DNA of 64,000 nucleotides, taken from contig JALHQW010000001.1 of assembly GCA_022841745.1 (NCBI GenBank), forward strand, positions 77,166 to 141,165, read 5' to 3'. The notes beneath the pieces are model-generated. The model made no database searches, had not been told where the DNA came from, and was given only the letters and a program-made list of their open reading frames with translations. Of this stretch, positions 25,641 to 35,039 are shown one piece after another. How positions within the stretch are numbered: the stretch's first letter is position 1; every line of letters begins with the position of its first letter. The translations under genes and the position numbers were made by a program. The DNA comes from Saprospiraceae bacterium. GTDB taxonomy: Bacteria > Bacteroidota > Bacteroidia > Chitinophagales > Saprospiraceae.

Positions 25641-27005
25641 CTACTCCTTGAAGGGGTTTCGAGGCACCCAGTCTGTGGATGGTTTGAGGTAGTCAATGAT
25701 GGGGCCGAGTACCTTATTAGTGAGCCTGTTGCTCGCCCTGATATAGCAGAACATTTGGTGGGCTTCTGCGCCGAGCGTGCTTTTTATCTCCATCGCTGTA
25801 CGGGCATAAACAATTTTTTTAACCCTTTTTTCGATGCCCAATTTCAGGATATCAAATAGCATATTGTGGTAAATATGATAGGATCGGTTTAGTTCTGGTT
25901 CAAATCCGAGGAAATGAGCCTCCAACTCGTGGTGGTTGTCTATGGTAGTGTAATATCCAATCAATTTACCCTCCAAGAAATAGCCATAAATATTGAACTG
26001 GTCGCCAAGTTGCCTTTTAAGTTCAGGCATGTAGGCTTCGCTAAGCGCAACCATGTTGAAGTCTTGGTTGTCCACCACGGCTTTATACAGTTCATATAGC
26101 CTGGTTTGATAGCTAAAAATCTGCTGGTCTGTCAATTTCGATTTCTCAATACCTTCCAGAGATTTGAAAGCCTTCCTTGCCCGTACCTTGTACTTGGAGG
26201 AAATATCGTTCATGTAATCATCAAAGCTGTGCCAAGACTCCTTTAATTCGAGCACCATATTGGGATGGAAATAAATCTCGCTAAATTTCCTGTCAACCAG
26301 CACTTGGACCGGTGCCTTGTGTGCCTCCGCTATATCTTTGATAAATATACCGTCAATATTAGTGCCCGATGATTCCAGCCCAGCTTGGGTCATGATGAGC
26401 GCCTCTTCCAAAAGGTCGAAGGCTGTTGCTTTGTCCACCATTTCTTGGAAATGAAAGCCGTGCTCACCAGTTAGCAGGAGGTTGCCACAAATCAGCAGGT
26501 TGCGGTTTTTGCCAGCCACAAGGTTTCTAACGATTCTGCCAAAAGCCCTAACCAAGCAGGGGTATCGCTTGAAATCCTCGTCTTCCGTCATTACGCTTTC
26601 TCCAACACTGAAAGGGCTGATTTGGCAATAGGCTACTCCGATGGGGTTGCTCTCCTTGTAAAAAATCAAGTAACTGAACCCCATCCCTTTAGGAGGGGAA
26701 GTTTCGATTGCTGTCAAAAAAGGCAAGTGCAAGAAGTCATTGTCCGGCGGTGCGGCAATCGTCCAGTCGTTCGGGAGGTCTGCAATCTTTGTGAAGGTGC
26801 TGAACCCGAAACCCGCCTTGGAAAGTGGTTTTTTCTTGGTCACTTGAAAAGGAGGATTGGCTTTTTTTTCAAGCGTTGTTGCCCCGAAAAACACAAGGCT
26901 ACCTTGCGTTTCATAAGCAGGTTGAAAGGTGGTTTTTGCTTTTTTGTTCCGAAAAAGCCAAAACCATAAAGTGCTGGTGAAAAAGCTGGGTAAAGCAATC
27001 GTCAA
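25641..27005 (-). CDS. GNAT/FemABX-like acyltransferase-fold protein
   Basis: 454 residues. The C-terminal part (about 290-430) shows the acyl-CoA N-acyltransferase pattern: FNMVALSEAYMPELKRQLGDQFNIYGYFLEGKLIGYYTTI followed by HHELEAHFLGFEPELNRSYHIYHNMLFDILKLGIEKRVKKIVYART. A first, weaker acyltransferase half precedes it (FSYLIFYKESNPIGVAYCQI), so a two-domain FemABX-like arrangement is likely. The N-terminal 50 residues are not family-like and the real start may be internal. Such proteins transfer acyl or aminoacyl groups to a cell-envelope or metabolite amine, but the substrate is unknown here. No neighbouring gene gives a hint. Confidence 0.6.
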   Translation of the reverse strand: MTIALPSFFTSTLWFWLFRNKKAKTTFQPAYETQGSLVFFGATTLEKKANPPFQVTKKKPLSKAGFGFSTFTKIADLPNDWTIAAPPDNDFLHLPFLTAIETSPPKGMGFSYLIFYKESNPIGVAYCQISPFSVGESVMTEDEDFKRYPCLVRAFGRIVRNLVAGKNRNLLICGNLLLTGEHGFHFQEMVDKATAFDLLEEALIMTQAGLESSGTNIDGIFIKDIAEAHKAPVQVLVDRKFSEIYFHPNMVLELKESWHSFDDYMNDISSKYKVRARKAFKSLEGIEKSKLTDQQIFSYQTRLYELYKAVVDNQDFNMVALSEAYMPELKRQLGDQFNIYGYFLEGKLIGYYTTIDNHHELEAHFLGFEPELNRSYHIYHNMLFDILKLGIEKRVKKIVYARTAMEIKSTLGAEAHQMFCYIRASNRLTNKVLGPIIDYLKPSTDWVPRNPFKE

Positions 27006-27055
27006 TGGAGGTGTGGTTGATTTGGAGTAGAGAACGCAAAAAACGTTCGATAGTT

Positions 27056-29473
27056 TTACATACCAAAACGATTGGGTTCAGCTTCCTGCATTAATTTCAA
27101 AACTGCCTCATATACGTCTTCGGGGTTAGGTTTAGTGAAATAGTCGCCATCAGAACCATATGGCGGTCGGTGAGCCTTTGCAGTCAATGTAACTGGGCCA
27201 CTGTCCAGGTATTGATAGCCACCTTGCACTTCTAAAACTTCACGCATCATAAAGCTGGTTGCCCCCCCGGGCACGTCCTCATCCATGAAGATGATCCGAT
27301 TGGTTTTCTTGAGCGACTCAACAATGCTATGCTCCAAATCAAATGGCAGCAAGGTTTGCACATCTATCAATTCGACTGAAATACCTGTTGGTTCCAGCAA
27401 CTTCAAGCCTTCCAAGGCAATCCGGATATTGGAACCGTAAGTGACCAATGTGATATCTGAACCTTGTCTCATGATATCAGGTACACCAAGTGGCACGGTA
27501 TATTCGCCAATATTGTCTGGCATACGTTCTTTCAGGCGGTAGCCATTCAAACATTCAATGACGAGCGCCGGGTCGTCAGAATTGAGCATAGTATTGTACA
27601 TGCCGGCTGCCTGTACGAAATTGCGGGGCGTCAAAATATACATGCCACGCAAAGAGTTGATTATCAAGCCGATGGGTGATCCTGAATGCCAAATCCCCTC
27701 CAGCCTGTGCCCCCTTGTACGTATAATGGCTGGTGCTTGCTGAATGCCATTGCTTCGATAACGCAAGGTGGCCAAATCGTCGGAAAGTGGTGCAAGCCCG
27801 TAAATCAGGTAGTCGAGGTATTGTATCTCGGCTATTGGCCTTAGGCCACGCATAGCCATGCCGATTGCTTGTCCCATGATGGTCCATTCCCTGATGCCCG
27901 TATCAAAAACCCTTGCCTCGCCGTACTTGTCCTGCATGCCAACAAAGCCCTGGTTAACGCCACCAATTTTACCTACGTCTTCTCCGTAGGCAAATAACTC
28001 CGGATATTTTTCCAAAGCCCGGTCGAAGAAATTGTTCAGAACCTCAAACCCGTTTTTGGTGGGGGAATTTTCCGAGTAAACTGGTTTTATAACAGGTACA
28101 TTCAACGCAGAGTACTTGCTTGTACTATAGAGGTGGGAGTGGAACCGCTTGTGAGCTAGGTTTTTTGACCTGTCGAGCCAAGCCTTTAGCGCTGATTTGT
28201 CAACACTGGGGTTGTTTTTAACTATAAAAAAGAGTTGGCGGGCATTTTTTACAATGTCCGAGAAATGAGGGTTAATGAAAGCCTGAAATTCTTTCCTCAA
28301 ATTGGATATGGCCTCGTCGTTGCTTTTTTGTAGGATTTGTTCATAGATTTGGCTCATAGATTCGGCTTCTACCTTTACCGACTTGTTATAGGCAGCCCAG
28401 GCCCTGTCTTTGCATTCCCTAGTATATGTTTTAGCTTTTTCCTGAATCTTATCAATCTCCGTTTGAGTAGCCAGCCCAGCATCCACAATCCATTTCGCCA
28501 TTATCTTGTTGCAATCATTTTCCCTCTCCCAGGCGAGCCTTTCTGGGGATTTATACCGTTCGTGCGAGCCTGATGTAGAATGCCCTAACTGTTGGGTGCA
28601 ATCTTCTACATGTATGATGACTGGTATGTGCGTCTTGCGCATCTGCTCGGCTGCCGTCTCAAAAAGTTCGCAAAGAGCAGGGTAATTCCAGCATTTCTCT
28701 TGGTAAATTTCAAAACCTTGCCCTAATTCGTTTACCCGAAACCCCTCCAAAACCGTCGAAATATTGCCCTTTGTCGTTTGATATTGCCTGGGCACTGAAA
28801 TGCCATAGCCATCGTCCCAAATGGAAATCATCAAGGGAATGCGTTGCACACCAGCAGAATTGACGGCCTCCCAAAAAACCCCTTCGGAAGTAGAAGCATC
28901 GCCAATCGTACAGAAACAAATTTCGTTTCCATTATCGGAAAAACGGGTGGAATCGGCGAGCACGGGACTTTCCCTGTATTTCTTGGATGCGAGGGCAAGC
29001 CCTACCGCCCTTGCCATCTGACCTCCAGTGCTGGAGATGTCGGATGACGTGTTGAACATTTGCCGTTGGTCAAGCCACTCGCCGTTTTCATCAATCATCG
29101 GTGTGGCAAAATGGCTGTTCATCTGCCTGCCCCCCGACCAGGGGTCGTTTTCAGTATCGGCATAGAGCTGGGCAAAAAAATCTTCAACAGTTCCAAGGCC
29201 CAGCGCAAAAATCAAAGTTTGGTCACGGTAATAGCCTGAACGCCAATCACCCTTTTTGAATGCCTTTGCCATGGCAACTTGGGGCACCTCTTTTCCGTCA
29301 CCCACTATGCCGAACTTGGCTTTGCCGCTCAGCACTTCCTTACGGCCAAGGATACTGGCTTCCCGACTGACACAGCAAATCCAGAAGTCCCTCAGTACTT
29401 CCGAGCGATACTTTTCCTCCAACGTAGATGTGCTGGTAGCTGTGATGATGTCTGAAATTGGCGATTCTATCAT
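27056..29473 (-). CDS. fused E1 alpha/beta subunit of 2-oxo acid (branched-chain) dehydrogenase
   Basis: TPP-dependent decarboxylase component (E1) of a 2-oxo acid dehydrogenase complex, with alpha and beta chains in one 805-residue polypeptide. The alpha half (about 20-400) has the TPP motif GDASTSEGVFWEAVNSAGVQ followed by WDDGYGIS; the beta half (about 460-800) has FAYGEDVGKIGGVNQGF, PIAEIQYLDYL, RTRGHRLEGIWHSGSPIG and the C-terminal transketolase block ITLVTYGSNIRIALEG. Fusion of E1a and E1b is usual in Bacteroidota. Branched-chain 2-oxoisovalerate or a general pyruvate/2-oxo acid substrate are both possible. E2 and E3 genes are not adjacent. Confidence 0.9.
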   Translation of the reverse strand: MIESPISDIITATSTSTLEEKYRSEVLRDFWICCVSREASILGRKEVLSGKAKFGIVGDGKEVPQVAMAKAFKKGDWRSGYYRDQTLIFALGLGTVEDFFAQLYADTENDPWSGGRQMNSHFATPMIDENGEWLDQRQMFNTSSDISSTGGQMARAVGLALASKKYRESPVLADSTRFSDNGNEICFCTIGDASTSEGVFWEAVNSAGVQRIPLMISIWDDGYGISVPRQYQTTKGNISTVLEGFRVNELGQGFEIYQEKCWNYPALCELFETAAEQMRKTHIPVIIHVEDCTQQLGHSTSGSHERYKSPERLAWERENDCNKIMAKWIVDAGLATQTEIDKIQEKAKTYTRECKDRAWAAYNKSVKVEAESMSQIYEQILQKSNDEAISNLRKEFQAFINPHFSDIVKNARQLFFIVKNNPSVDKSALKAWLDRSKNLAHKRFHSHLYSTSKYSALNVPVIKPVYSENSPTKNGFEVLNNFFDRALEKYPELFAYGEDVGKIGGVNQGFVGMQDKYGEARVFDTGIREWTIMGQAIGMAMRGLRPIAEIQYLDYLIYGLAPLSDDLATLRYRSNGIQQAPAIIRTRGHRLEGIWHSGSPIGLIINSLRGMYILTPRNFVQAAGMYNTMLNSDDPALVIECLNGYRLKERMPDNIGEYTVPLGVPDIMRQGSDITLVTYGSNIRIALEGLKLLEPTGISVELIDVQTLLPFDLEHSIVESLKKTNRIIFMDEDVPGGATSFMMREVLEVQGGYQYLDSGPVTLTAKAHRPPYGSDGDYFTKPNPEDVYEAVLKLMQEAEPNRFGM

Positions 29474-29582
29474 GCGTAAATAATTGGTTCGTGACTTGGC
29501 TATTTCAAGACTTCTGTGAAATCAGGGTAAATAATTGGTCGGAGCAACAAAACATAATTCCAACCAAGGTCTCGTTTTGCCG

Positions 29583-29590
29583 CAAAATTA
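29583..29590 (-). promoter_or_regulatory. Bacteroidota -7 box, TAATTTTG, for the fused E1 gene
   Basis: Minus-strand match to TAnnTTTG 110 bases before the E1 start at 29473, in the divergent interval with the DUF1573 gene. Confidence 0.4.
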
Positions 29591-29720
29591 AAGAAAAGTT
29601 TGGGATTGCAATATCCTGCGGCTGATAGGGTGGAAGTTTGTTAATGGCCATCAAATTCACATTAACATCGCGTTAACCGCCAAAAAATGGCGAAGTATTT
29701 CATGGTATGGAAGTTGCGCC

Positions 29721-29728
29721 TACTTTTG
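29721..29728 (+). promoter_or_regulatory. Bacteroidota -7 box, TACTTTTG, for the DUF1573 gene
   Basis: Match to TAnnTTTG 40 bases before the ATG at 29768, which gives a leader of about 33 bases. Confidence 0.5.
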
Positions 29729-29767
29729 TACCGTCAATAAGACATCAACAATCTAAACTCATATTCG

Positions 29768-30196
29768 ATGAAAAATTTCCTTTCAATTTTCGCATTCTTG
29801 GCATTCTTCGCCACAGCCTCTTACGCACAACCAGAAATGAAGTTCGAAGTTACCGAAATCAACTACGGTGACCTCATGCAGGGCAAGCAAAGCGACCCAG
29901 AAGCTGTTCGTACTTTCAAGTTCACGAACACTGGCAACGAGCCACTCATCATAAGCAACGCCAAAGGTAGCTGCGGTTGCACGGTGCCAAGCTATCCGAA
30001 AGACCCAATTCTCCCAGGCAAGTCGGCCAGCATCGAGGTGCGTTATGACATTGCACGCCTTGGCCCTTTCCAAAAATCAATAACTATCACCACTAACGAG
30101 GCCAACCCAACCCATACCCTTCAAATCAAGGGTAAGATAAATCCTAAGCCTTCTGAAGAAAGTGTTCCTGCTTCCGGCAGCGGATTTGGTGGCTAA
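29768..30196 (+). CDS. secreted DUF1573-domain protein
   Basis: 142 residues: signal peptide (about 1-20, ending SYAQ), then one DUF1573 immunoglobulin-like domain with the hallmark GSCGCTVPSYPKDPILPG and the ending RLGPFQKSITITTNEANPTHTLQIKGKI. DUF1573 proteins are abundant in Bacteroidota and resemble the ASH/MSP domains; their role in the envelope is unsettled. The tail (SGSGFGG) is low complexity. It is a separate transcript ended by a strong terminator. Confidence 0.88.
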   Translation: MKNFLSIFAFLAFFATASYAQPEMKFEVTEINYGDLMQGKQSDPEAVRTFKFTNTGNEPLIISNAKGSCGCTVPSYPKDPILPGKSASIEVRYDIARLGPFQKSITITTNEANPTHTLQIKGKINPKPSEESVPASGSGFGG

Positions 30197-30223
30197 TTTC
30201 CAAAGAAATAATACCATGAATAA

Positions 30224-30254
30224 GCCCAAGGATGTTCAATTCCTTGGGCTTTTT
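30224..30254 (+). terminator. rho-independent terminator after the DUF1573 gene
   Basis: Arms GCCCAAGGA and TCCTTGGGC around an 8-base loop, followed by TTTTT. Confidence 0.9.
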
Positions 30255-30286
30255 CTATTTTCACCGCTGAAACAAACAACGCACAC

Positions 30287-31225
30287 ATGTTTTTACAAAT
30301 CGCTAAACAAGGCCAAAACAGCTGGTGGAGGTACCTGCTCGGCATCTTCGTGATTGTAATTGGCACATTGCTTGGCCAAATGCCCATTTATGGTTTATTG
30401 TTGGCCAAAGGCATTTCCGGTGACGAGATTGGAGAAATGGCAGCCACCTTGAACTTCGAACCCGCAGGCATCACGCAGAACATGACCTTGTTTTTCATGT
30501 TGCTCGCTTTTGCGGGCGGCATGGTGGGACTTTGGTTTAGTGTGGTATTCATTCATGGGAAAAAATTTCGATGGCTTATTACGCCTTTAGAGCGCATCAA
30601 CTGGCGAAAAATCCTTTTCAGTTTTTCACTTTGGATGGGGCTTACCTTGGCAGCGGAGTTGATTTTCTTTCTCATCCACCCCGAAAACTATGAGCTGAAT
30701 TTCCAACCAGCTCAATTCTTTGGCTTGGTTGTGGTGTCCTTGATCATGTTCCCAATTCAAACATCCTGGGAAGAATTGGTGTTCAGGGGATATATGATGC
30801 AAGGTATCAGCTTGATTTCCTATTTCCGATGGATTCCGCTGCTGATTACCAGTTTGGCTTTTGGCTTAATGCACATGATGAACGAAGAAGTGAGTGCCTT
30901 CGGCGTTGGCTCCACCATGACTTATTATATAGGTACTGGGCTGTTTCTTGGCATTATCACTTTGATGGACGATAGCCTCGAATTGGCACTTGGTGTTCAT
31001 GCGGCCACCAATATTTACAGTTCCTTGTTCGTTACATTTGAGGCGTCATCTTTGAAAACTGCTGCGGTATTTGAAATGAAGTCGGTGAACATGACTGAAA
31101 TGCTCATCGCTTTTTTTGCAGTTGCCATTGTTTACACCTTGGTAGTGGCCAAGAAAAACGGCTGGTCCCATTGGTCTGCCAACCTTTTGGGAACGGTTTA
31201 CAAGCCGCAGAACGATCAGGTTTGA
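30287..31225 (+). CDS. CPBP-family intramembrane metalloprotease (CAAX-like)
   Basis: Eight-helix membrane protein of the CAAX protease and bacteriocin-processing (CPBP/Abi) family. The three conserved motifs are present in order: EELVFRGYM (paired glutamates and arginine), FGLMHMMNE (histidine) and HAATNIY (histidine and asparagine), the residues of the family active site. Length 312 is normal for Bacteroidota CPBP proteins. The gene is separated by the upstream terminator from the DUF1573 gene and runs towards the VWA lipoprotein gene 43 bases downstream. Substrate unknown; a role in processing prenylated or bacteriocin-type proteins is conjectural. Confidence 0.88.
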   Translation: MFLQIAKQGQNSWWRYLLGIFVIVIGTLLGQMPIYGLLLAKGISGDEIGEMAATLNFEPAGITQNMTLFFMLLAFAGGMVGLWFSVVFIHGKKFRWLITPLERINWRKILFSFSLWMGLTLAAELIFFLIHPENYELNFQPAQFFGLVVVSLIMFPIQTSWEELVFRGYMMQGISLISYFRWIPLLITSLAFGLMHMMNEEVSAFGVGSTMTYYIGTGLFLGIITLMDDSLELALGVHAATNIYSSLFVTFEASSLKTAAVFEMKSVNMTEMLIAFFAVAIVYTLVVAKKNGWSHWSANLLGTVYKPQNDQV

Positions 31226-31268
31226 CGTTTAACAATCATAAAAAAACTTTCACCCAACTTTCTTTACC

Positions 31269-32318
31269 ATGAAACGATTGATTTTGATTTTTGGCTTGCT
31301 TTCATTGACTGTCCTCAACAACAGTTGCAAGGACGACGACCCTGAGTTCAATGATTGTTGGCGGGCGCCCAACAAGACGCAACTCAAGCTCACGCTCCTC
31401 GAAGGGCCAACGATTACGTTACCTTCCAAGATTTCCATGTTCTTCAAAGTGACCGATGAGAACAACAACCCAGTTGGTTATTTAACGGAAGATAACTTTG
31501 TGATTTATGAAAAAGGTGTGAATGACAGTTGCCCACGCATCATTTCTGAGTTCGAGGCCAAGCGCAAGATCTCAGGGAGAGAGCAGGTTTTCAATCATTC
31601 CACTTTGCTGGTACTCGATTTGAGTGGTTCGGTGCTTCAGCAAAGCCTGCAGCAAGTTAAAGACGCAGCGAATGCCTTTGTAGAATCCATAGTGCCACCA
31701 CTGCCAGATCCATCCATTTCAATGGGCATTTATTGGTTCGATGGCGAGGATGTTCTCCATGAACTTGAGCCAGTAACGAGCAGCCTTGTTGACCTAAAAA
31801 ATGCCATCAATAGCGTAAACCAAAATATCAGCAACGACAACTCAACCGATTTATACGGTGCAGTTATCAAGGCCGATGTTATTGCTGATGGGATTTTGGC
31901 CCAATACCAAGCCCTGGACATCACCGCAGCTGCTTCCGTCGTTTTGTTCACAGATGGAGAAGACCGTGCAAACCGCTACCCCAAACAACAGGCTTACGAT
32001 GTTGTCGCAAACTCGCCAAAAGAAATCTCTTGGTTCACCTTGGGCGTGGGCAACGAAATCAACATTCCTGATTTGCAAAAAATTGGCAGGAACGGCTTTT
32101 TCCAAGCTGCCTCCATTTCCAATTTGACCACCGTTTTCCAACAAATAGCTACTGTGGTGAACAATGAGGCCAATAGCTACTATTTCTTCGAATATTGCAG
32201 CCCTATCAGAAGTGGCAACAACAACGGCCTCATCATTGAGGCTTTTGAAGGCAAGGAAGTAGGTTTCTTGCAAGCCAATTTTGACGCTACCGGTTTTACG
32301 GGAGGCTGTCAGCTCTAG
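31269..32318 (+). CDS. lipoprotein with von Willebrand factor A domain
   Basis: 349 residues with a lipoprotein signal ending in the lipobox LNNSC (lipidated cysteine at about 20) followed by acidic residues (KDDDPE), typical of Bacteroidota surface-exposed lipoproteins. After an N-terminal beta region, a VWA domain begins at about 115 with the metal-ion-dependent adhesion site DLSGS, then the second MIDAS threonine-like position in DNSTDLYGAV and the aspartate in VVLFTDGEDRAN. Probably mediates protein contact at the outer membrane; partner unknown. It follows the CPBP gene closely and ends at a terminator. Confidence 0.87.
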   Translation: MKRLILIFGLLSLTVLNNSCKDDDPEFNDCWRAPNKTQLKLTLLEGPTITLPSKISMFFKVTDENNNPVGYLTEDNFVIYEKGVNDSCPRIISEFEAKRKISGREQVFNHSTLLVLDLSGSVLQQSLQQVKDAANAFVESIVPPLPDPSISMGIYWFDGEDVLHELEPVTSSLVDLKNAINSVNQNISNDNSTDLYGAVIKADVIADGILAQYQALDITAAASVVLFTDGEDRANRYPKQQAYDVVANSPKEISWFTLGVGNEINIPDLQKIGRNGFFQAASISNLTTVFQQIATVVNNEANSYYFFEYCSPIRSGNNNGLIIEAFEGKEVGFLQANFDATGFTGGCQL

Positions 32319-32340
32319 GCCTTAGTACCCTAAATTACAG

Positions 32341-32374
32341 AACGGGAAGTTGCCGATGCAGCTTCCCGTTTTTT
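32341..32374 (+). terminator. rho-independent terminator after the VWA lipoprotein gene
   Basis: Arms AACGGGAAG and CTTCCCGTT, loop of about 12 bases, then TTTT. Confidence 0.88.
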
Positions 32375-32467
32375 GTTAGCGAAAATGGAAATGATGCTTT
32401 CGATGAAAAATTAGTAGGCTTCCTTACCTTGCCGCCACTTTCACATTCAAAACAAAAAGAGAAATAC

Positions 32468-33658
32468 ATGAAGCTTACAACAAGATTGCAGCTTTCGGCA
32501 ATGATGTTTTTCCAGTATTTTATTTGGGGAGCTTTTTTTCCTCCAATGGGCATCTACATGGAAGAAATCCTTGGCCCTGATGCAAAGGAAGCAATAGGCG
32601 ATACTTTCGCAAATGTTTGGATTGGCGCTATCATCTCCCCCTTTTTTGTGGGGATGGTAGCTGATAGGTATTTTTCAGCTCAAAAAGTCTTGGGTGTCTT
32701 CAACTTAGCAATCGCTGGAATCCTTTACTGGATAAGTCAATGCAATGATGTTTCGCAATTCAAAACCGGGATCTTGATTTGGTCTATCTTGTTTATGCCA
32801 ACCATGGCGCTGTCTAATTCAGTGGCTTTTCATCAAACAACCGATAAATCAAAGGATTTTCCGACGCTTCGAGTATTGGGTACTATCGGTTGGATTGTTG
32901 CCGGTTTTGTAGTGTCCGGCTATATCAAGGATAGGATGCTTTTCCTGATTCCAGCAATAGTTGCTTTTGGTATGGGCATATTCAGCTTTTTCTTGCCAGA
33001 CACTCCAGCAAGTAAAACGGGTAAGGCAAGCCTGTGGCAAATTTTGGGGCTGGATGCGCTTGTCCTTCTTAAAGACCGTTCCTACCTCACATTTTTTATT
33101 GGTTCAGTCCTTGTTTGCATCCCACTCTCTTTTTATTATAGCTATACTGGAACTTTCTTGGATAAAATGGGGGTAGAGGGTATCACCATGAAAATGGGCT
33201 TCCTTGGCCAAGGTTCTGAGGTGATTTTTATGCTACTAATGCCACTTTTTTTCATTAGACTTGGTGTGAAGAAGATGTTGCTTGCCGGAATGGTTGCTTG
33301 GGTATTGAGGTACCTTTTCTTCCGATTTGGAATTGAAGGCGGCCATTGGCTGATTTATATTGGATTGGTGTTGCACGGTATTTGCTACGATTTCTTTTTT
33401 GTCACAGGCCAAATTTACACTGACCAGAAAGCGAGTGAATCCATCAAAAGTGCTGCGCAGGGTCTAATCACTTTTGCTACTTATGGTGTTGGCCTTACCA
33501 TTGGCTCGAAGTTGAGTGGATTGGTAGCAAACCACTATGCAAACGATACTGCAGCAGGATACGATTGGGCAAGCTTATGGTTAGTGCCTGCGGCAATTGC
33601 AGGGGCAGTCCTTTTGCTGTTTGCCCTGGTCTTCCGGGAAAACAAATCGAAAGCATAA
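32468..33658 (+). CDS. MFS nucleoside transporter (NupG/nucleoside permease family)
   Basis: Twelve-helix major facilitator of the nucleoside:proton symporter type. The start MKLTTRLQLSAMMFFQYFIWGAFF matches the NupG/XapB group; the first loop motif is seen in GAIISPFFVGMVADRYFSAQKVLG and the central charged loop lies near residue 200. I choose the ATG at 32468 (396 residues) since the 13 residues before it, read from 32429, are rich in Ser/Lys and not conserved. The gene ends before a strong hairpin. Uptake of purine or pyrimidine nucleosides is the family function; exact specificity unknown. Confidence 0.87.
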   Translation: MKLTTRLQLSAMMFFQYFIWGAFFPPMGIYMEEILGPDAKEAIGDTFANVWIGAIISPFFVGMVADRYFSAQKVLGVFNLAIAGILYWISQCNDVSQFKTGILIWSILFMPTMALSNSVAFHQTTDKSKDFPTLRVLGTIGWIVAGFVVSGYIKDRMLFLIPAIVAFGMGIFSFFLPDTPASKTGKASLWQILGLDALVLLKDRSYLTFFIGSVLVCIPLSFYYSYTGTFLDKMGVEGITMKMGFLGQGSEVIFMLLMPLFFIRLGVKKMLLAGMVAWVLRYLFFRFGIEGGHWLIYIGLVLHGICYDFFFVTGQIYTDQKASESIKSAAQGLITFATYGVGLTIGSKLSGLVANHYANDTAAGYDWASLWLVPAAIAGAVLLLFALVFRENKSKA

Positions 33659-33680
33659 TTATTCACTTGGAAATAGAAAG

Positions 33681-33712
33681 CGGTGGGCTGGCTCAAAGCC
33701 AGCCCACCGTTT
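33681..33712. terminator. terminator hairpin between the transporter and rlmI-like genes
   Basis: Arms CGGTGGGCTGGCT and AGCCAGCCCACCG around CAA, followed by TTT. Very stable stem with a short T-tract. Confidence 0.75.
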
Positions 33713-33731
33713 GTATTTCAAAATCGAAGCA

Positions 33732-34910
33732 ATGTCCAAAATCTATCTCAAGCCCAAAAAAGACGAAGCCCTCCGCCGCTTCCACCCTTGGGTTTTCTCA
33801 GGGGCTATCTTGCGCACCGAGGGCAAGCCCAGTGACGGCGAAACGGTTGAGGTTTACGATGCGAGGGGAGAGTACCTTGCCACTGGCCATTTTTCCGAAG
33901 GGAGCAGCATCGCAGTGCGTATTTTTTCCTTCGGAAAAACTGCTGGCGGCCTTGATTTTTGGTTGAAAAAATTGGGCGAAGCCTACCAGTATCGCCTTTG
34001 GGTTGGGTTGATTGGCAAGGAGCACACCACCTGTTTTAGGTTGGTTCATGCAGAAGGGGATGGTTTGCCCGGCCTCATCATAGATGTTTATGGCGCAACA
34101 GCTGTGGTACAGTGCCATTCGGTGGGGATGCACCGCCAGCGGGATCTCATTGCGGAAGCACTCCAAAAATTGGGTGGAAGTGCAGTGACCGCCGTTTTCG
34201 ACAAAAGCAAAGAGACCCTTCCCCCAAACTACGCCGCCACAGTTTCAAACGGTTACCTCGTTGGGCAATCCAATGCCCAAGAGGTCAAGGAGAATGACCA
34301 TACCTTTTTTGTAGATTGGGAGGCAGGCCAAAAAACGGGCTTCTTCCTCGACCAACGGGACAACCGCCAATTGCTTGGGCGCTATGTGGAAGGCAAGGCT
34401 GTCTTGAATAGTTTCTGCTATTCCGGTGGTTTTTCGGTGTATGCCTTGGCAGCAGGTGCCAGCCTCGTGCATTCCGTGGATGTTTCACAAAAAGCCATCG
34501 AATGGACTAAGCGAAACCTCTCCTTGAATGGTTTTCAACCAGAAACCCATGCCTGCATTGCCGAAGATGTGCTGAAATACCTTCAAACCTGTCCAATTTA
34601 TGAAGTCATAGTGGTTGACCCACCAGCATTCGCAAAGAACATCAGCAAAAGGCACAATGCCGTTCAAGGCTACAAAAGACTGAACGTGGCAGCCATCAAA
34701 AAAATGGCACCTGGCGGCATTCTTTTGACGTTTTCATGCTCCCAAGTGGTTGATCGTGAACTGTTTTACCATACCATTACTGCCGCCGCCATTGAGGCAG
34801 GCAGGCAGGTTCGGGTCATGCACCACCTCTCGCAGCCACCTGACCATCCCGTTAGCTTGTTCCATCCGGAAGGCTCTTACCTCAAGGGCTTGGTGGTTTA
34901 TGTGGAGTAA
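33732..34910 (+). CDS. rlmI: RlmI-like class I rRNA (cytosine-C5)-methyltransferase
   Basis: 392-residue enzyme of the RlmI/RlmK group, which methylates C1962 of 23S rRNA with SAM. The N-terminal PUA RNA-binding domain spans about 1-80 (MSKIYLKPKKDEALRRFHPWVFSGAI). The methyltransferase core has QKTGFFLDQRDNR, the SAM loop VLNSFCYSGGFSVYALAAGA, the motif IV VVDPPAFAK and a Ser/Cys near FSCSQ. Translation from the ATG at 33732 is taken because the longer frame from 33597 runs through the upstream transporter gene and the terminator. Single gene. Confidence 0.9.
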   Translation: MSKIYLKPKKDEALRRFHPWVFSGAILRTEGKPSDGETVEVYDARGEYLATGHFSEGSSIAVRIFSFGKTAGGLDFWLKKLGEAYQYRLWVGLIGKEHTTCFRLVHAEGDGLPGLIIDVYGATAVVQCHSVGMHRQRDLIAEALQKLGGSAVTAVFDKSKETLPPNYAATVSNGYLVGQSNAQEVKENDHTFFVDWEAGQKTGFFLDQRDNRQLLGRYVEGKAVLNSFCYSGGFSVYALAAGASLVHSVDVSQKAIEWTKRNLSLNGFQPETHACIAEDVLKYLQTCPIYEVIVVDPPAFAKNISKRHNAVQGYKRLNVAAIKKMAPGGILLTFSCSQVVDRELFYHTITAAAIEAGRQVRVMHHLSQPPDHPVSLFHPEGSYLKGLVVYVE

Positions 34911-34976
34911 GTCAATTGGTTTAATTTAATGAAAACGGTCGGTCTGAACCATTTCAATTAATTTCCCAAAAGAGAA

Positions 34977-35007
34977 GCGGCCTCGTCACACGAAGTGACA
35001 AGGCCGC
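34977..35007. terminator. bidirectional terminator between rlmI-like and queA
   Basis: Arms GCGGCCTCGTCAC and GTGACAAGGCCGC (one bulge) around ACGAA, between two convergent genes. The T-tract is weak on the plus side; termination is probable. Confidence 0.6.
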
Positions 35008-35039
35008 ATTGCAAATGGGAGTAATGTTGTTAAAATCGG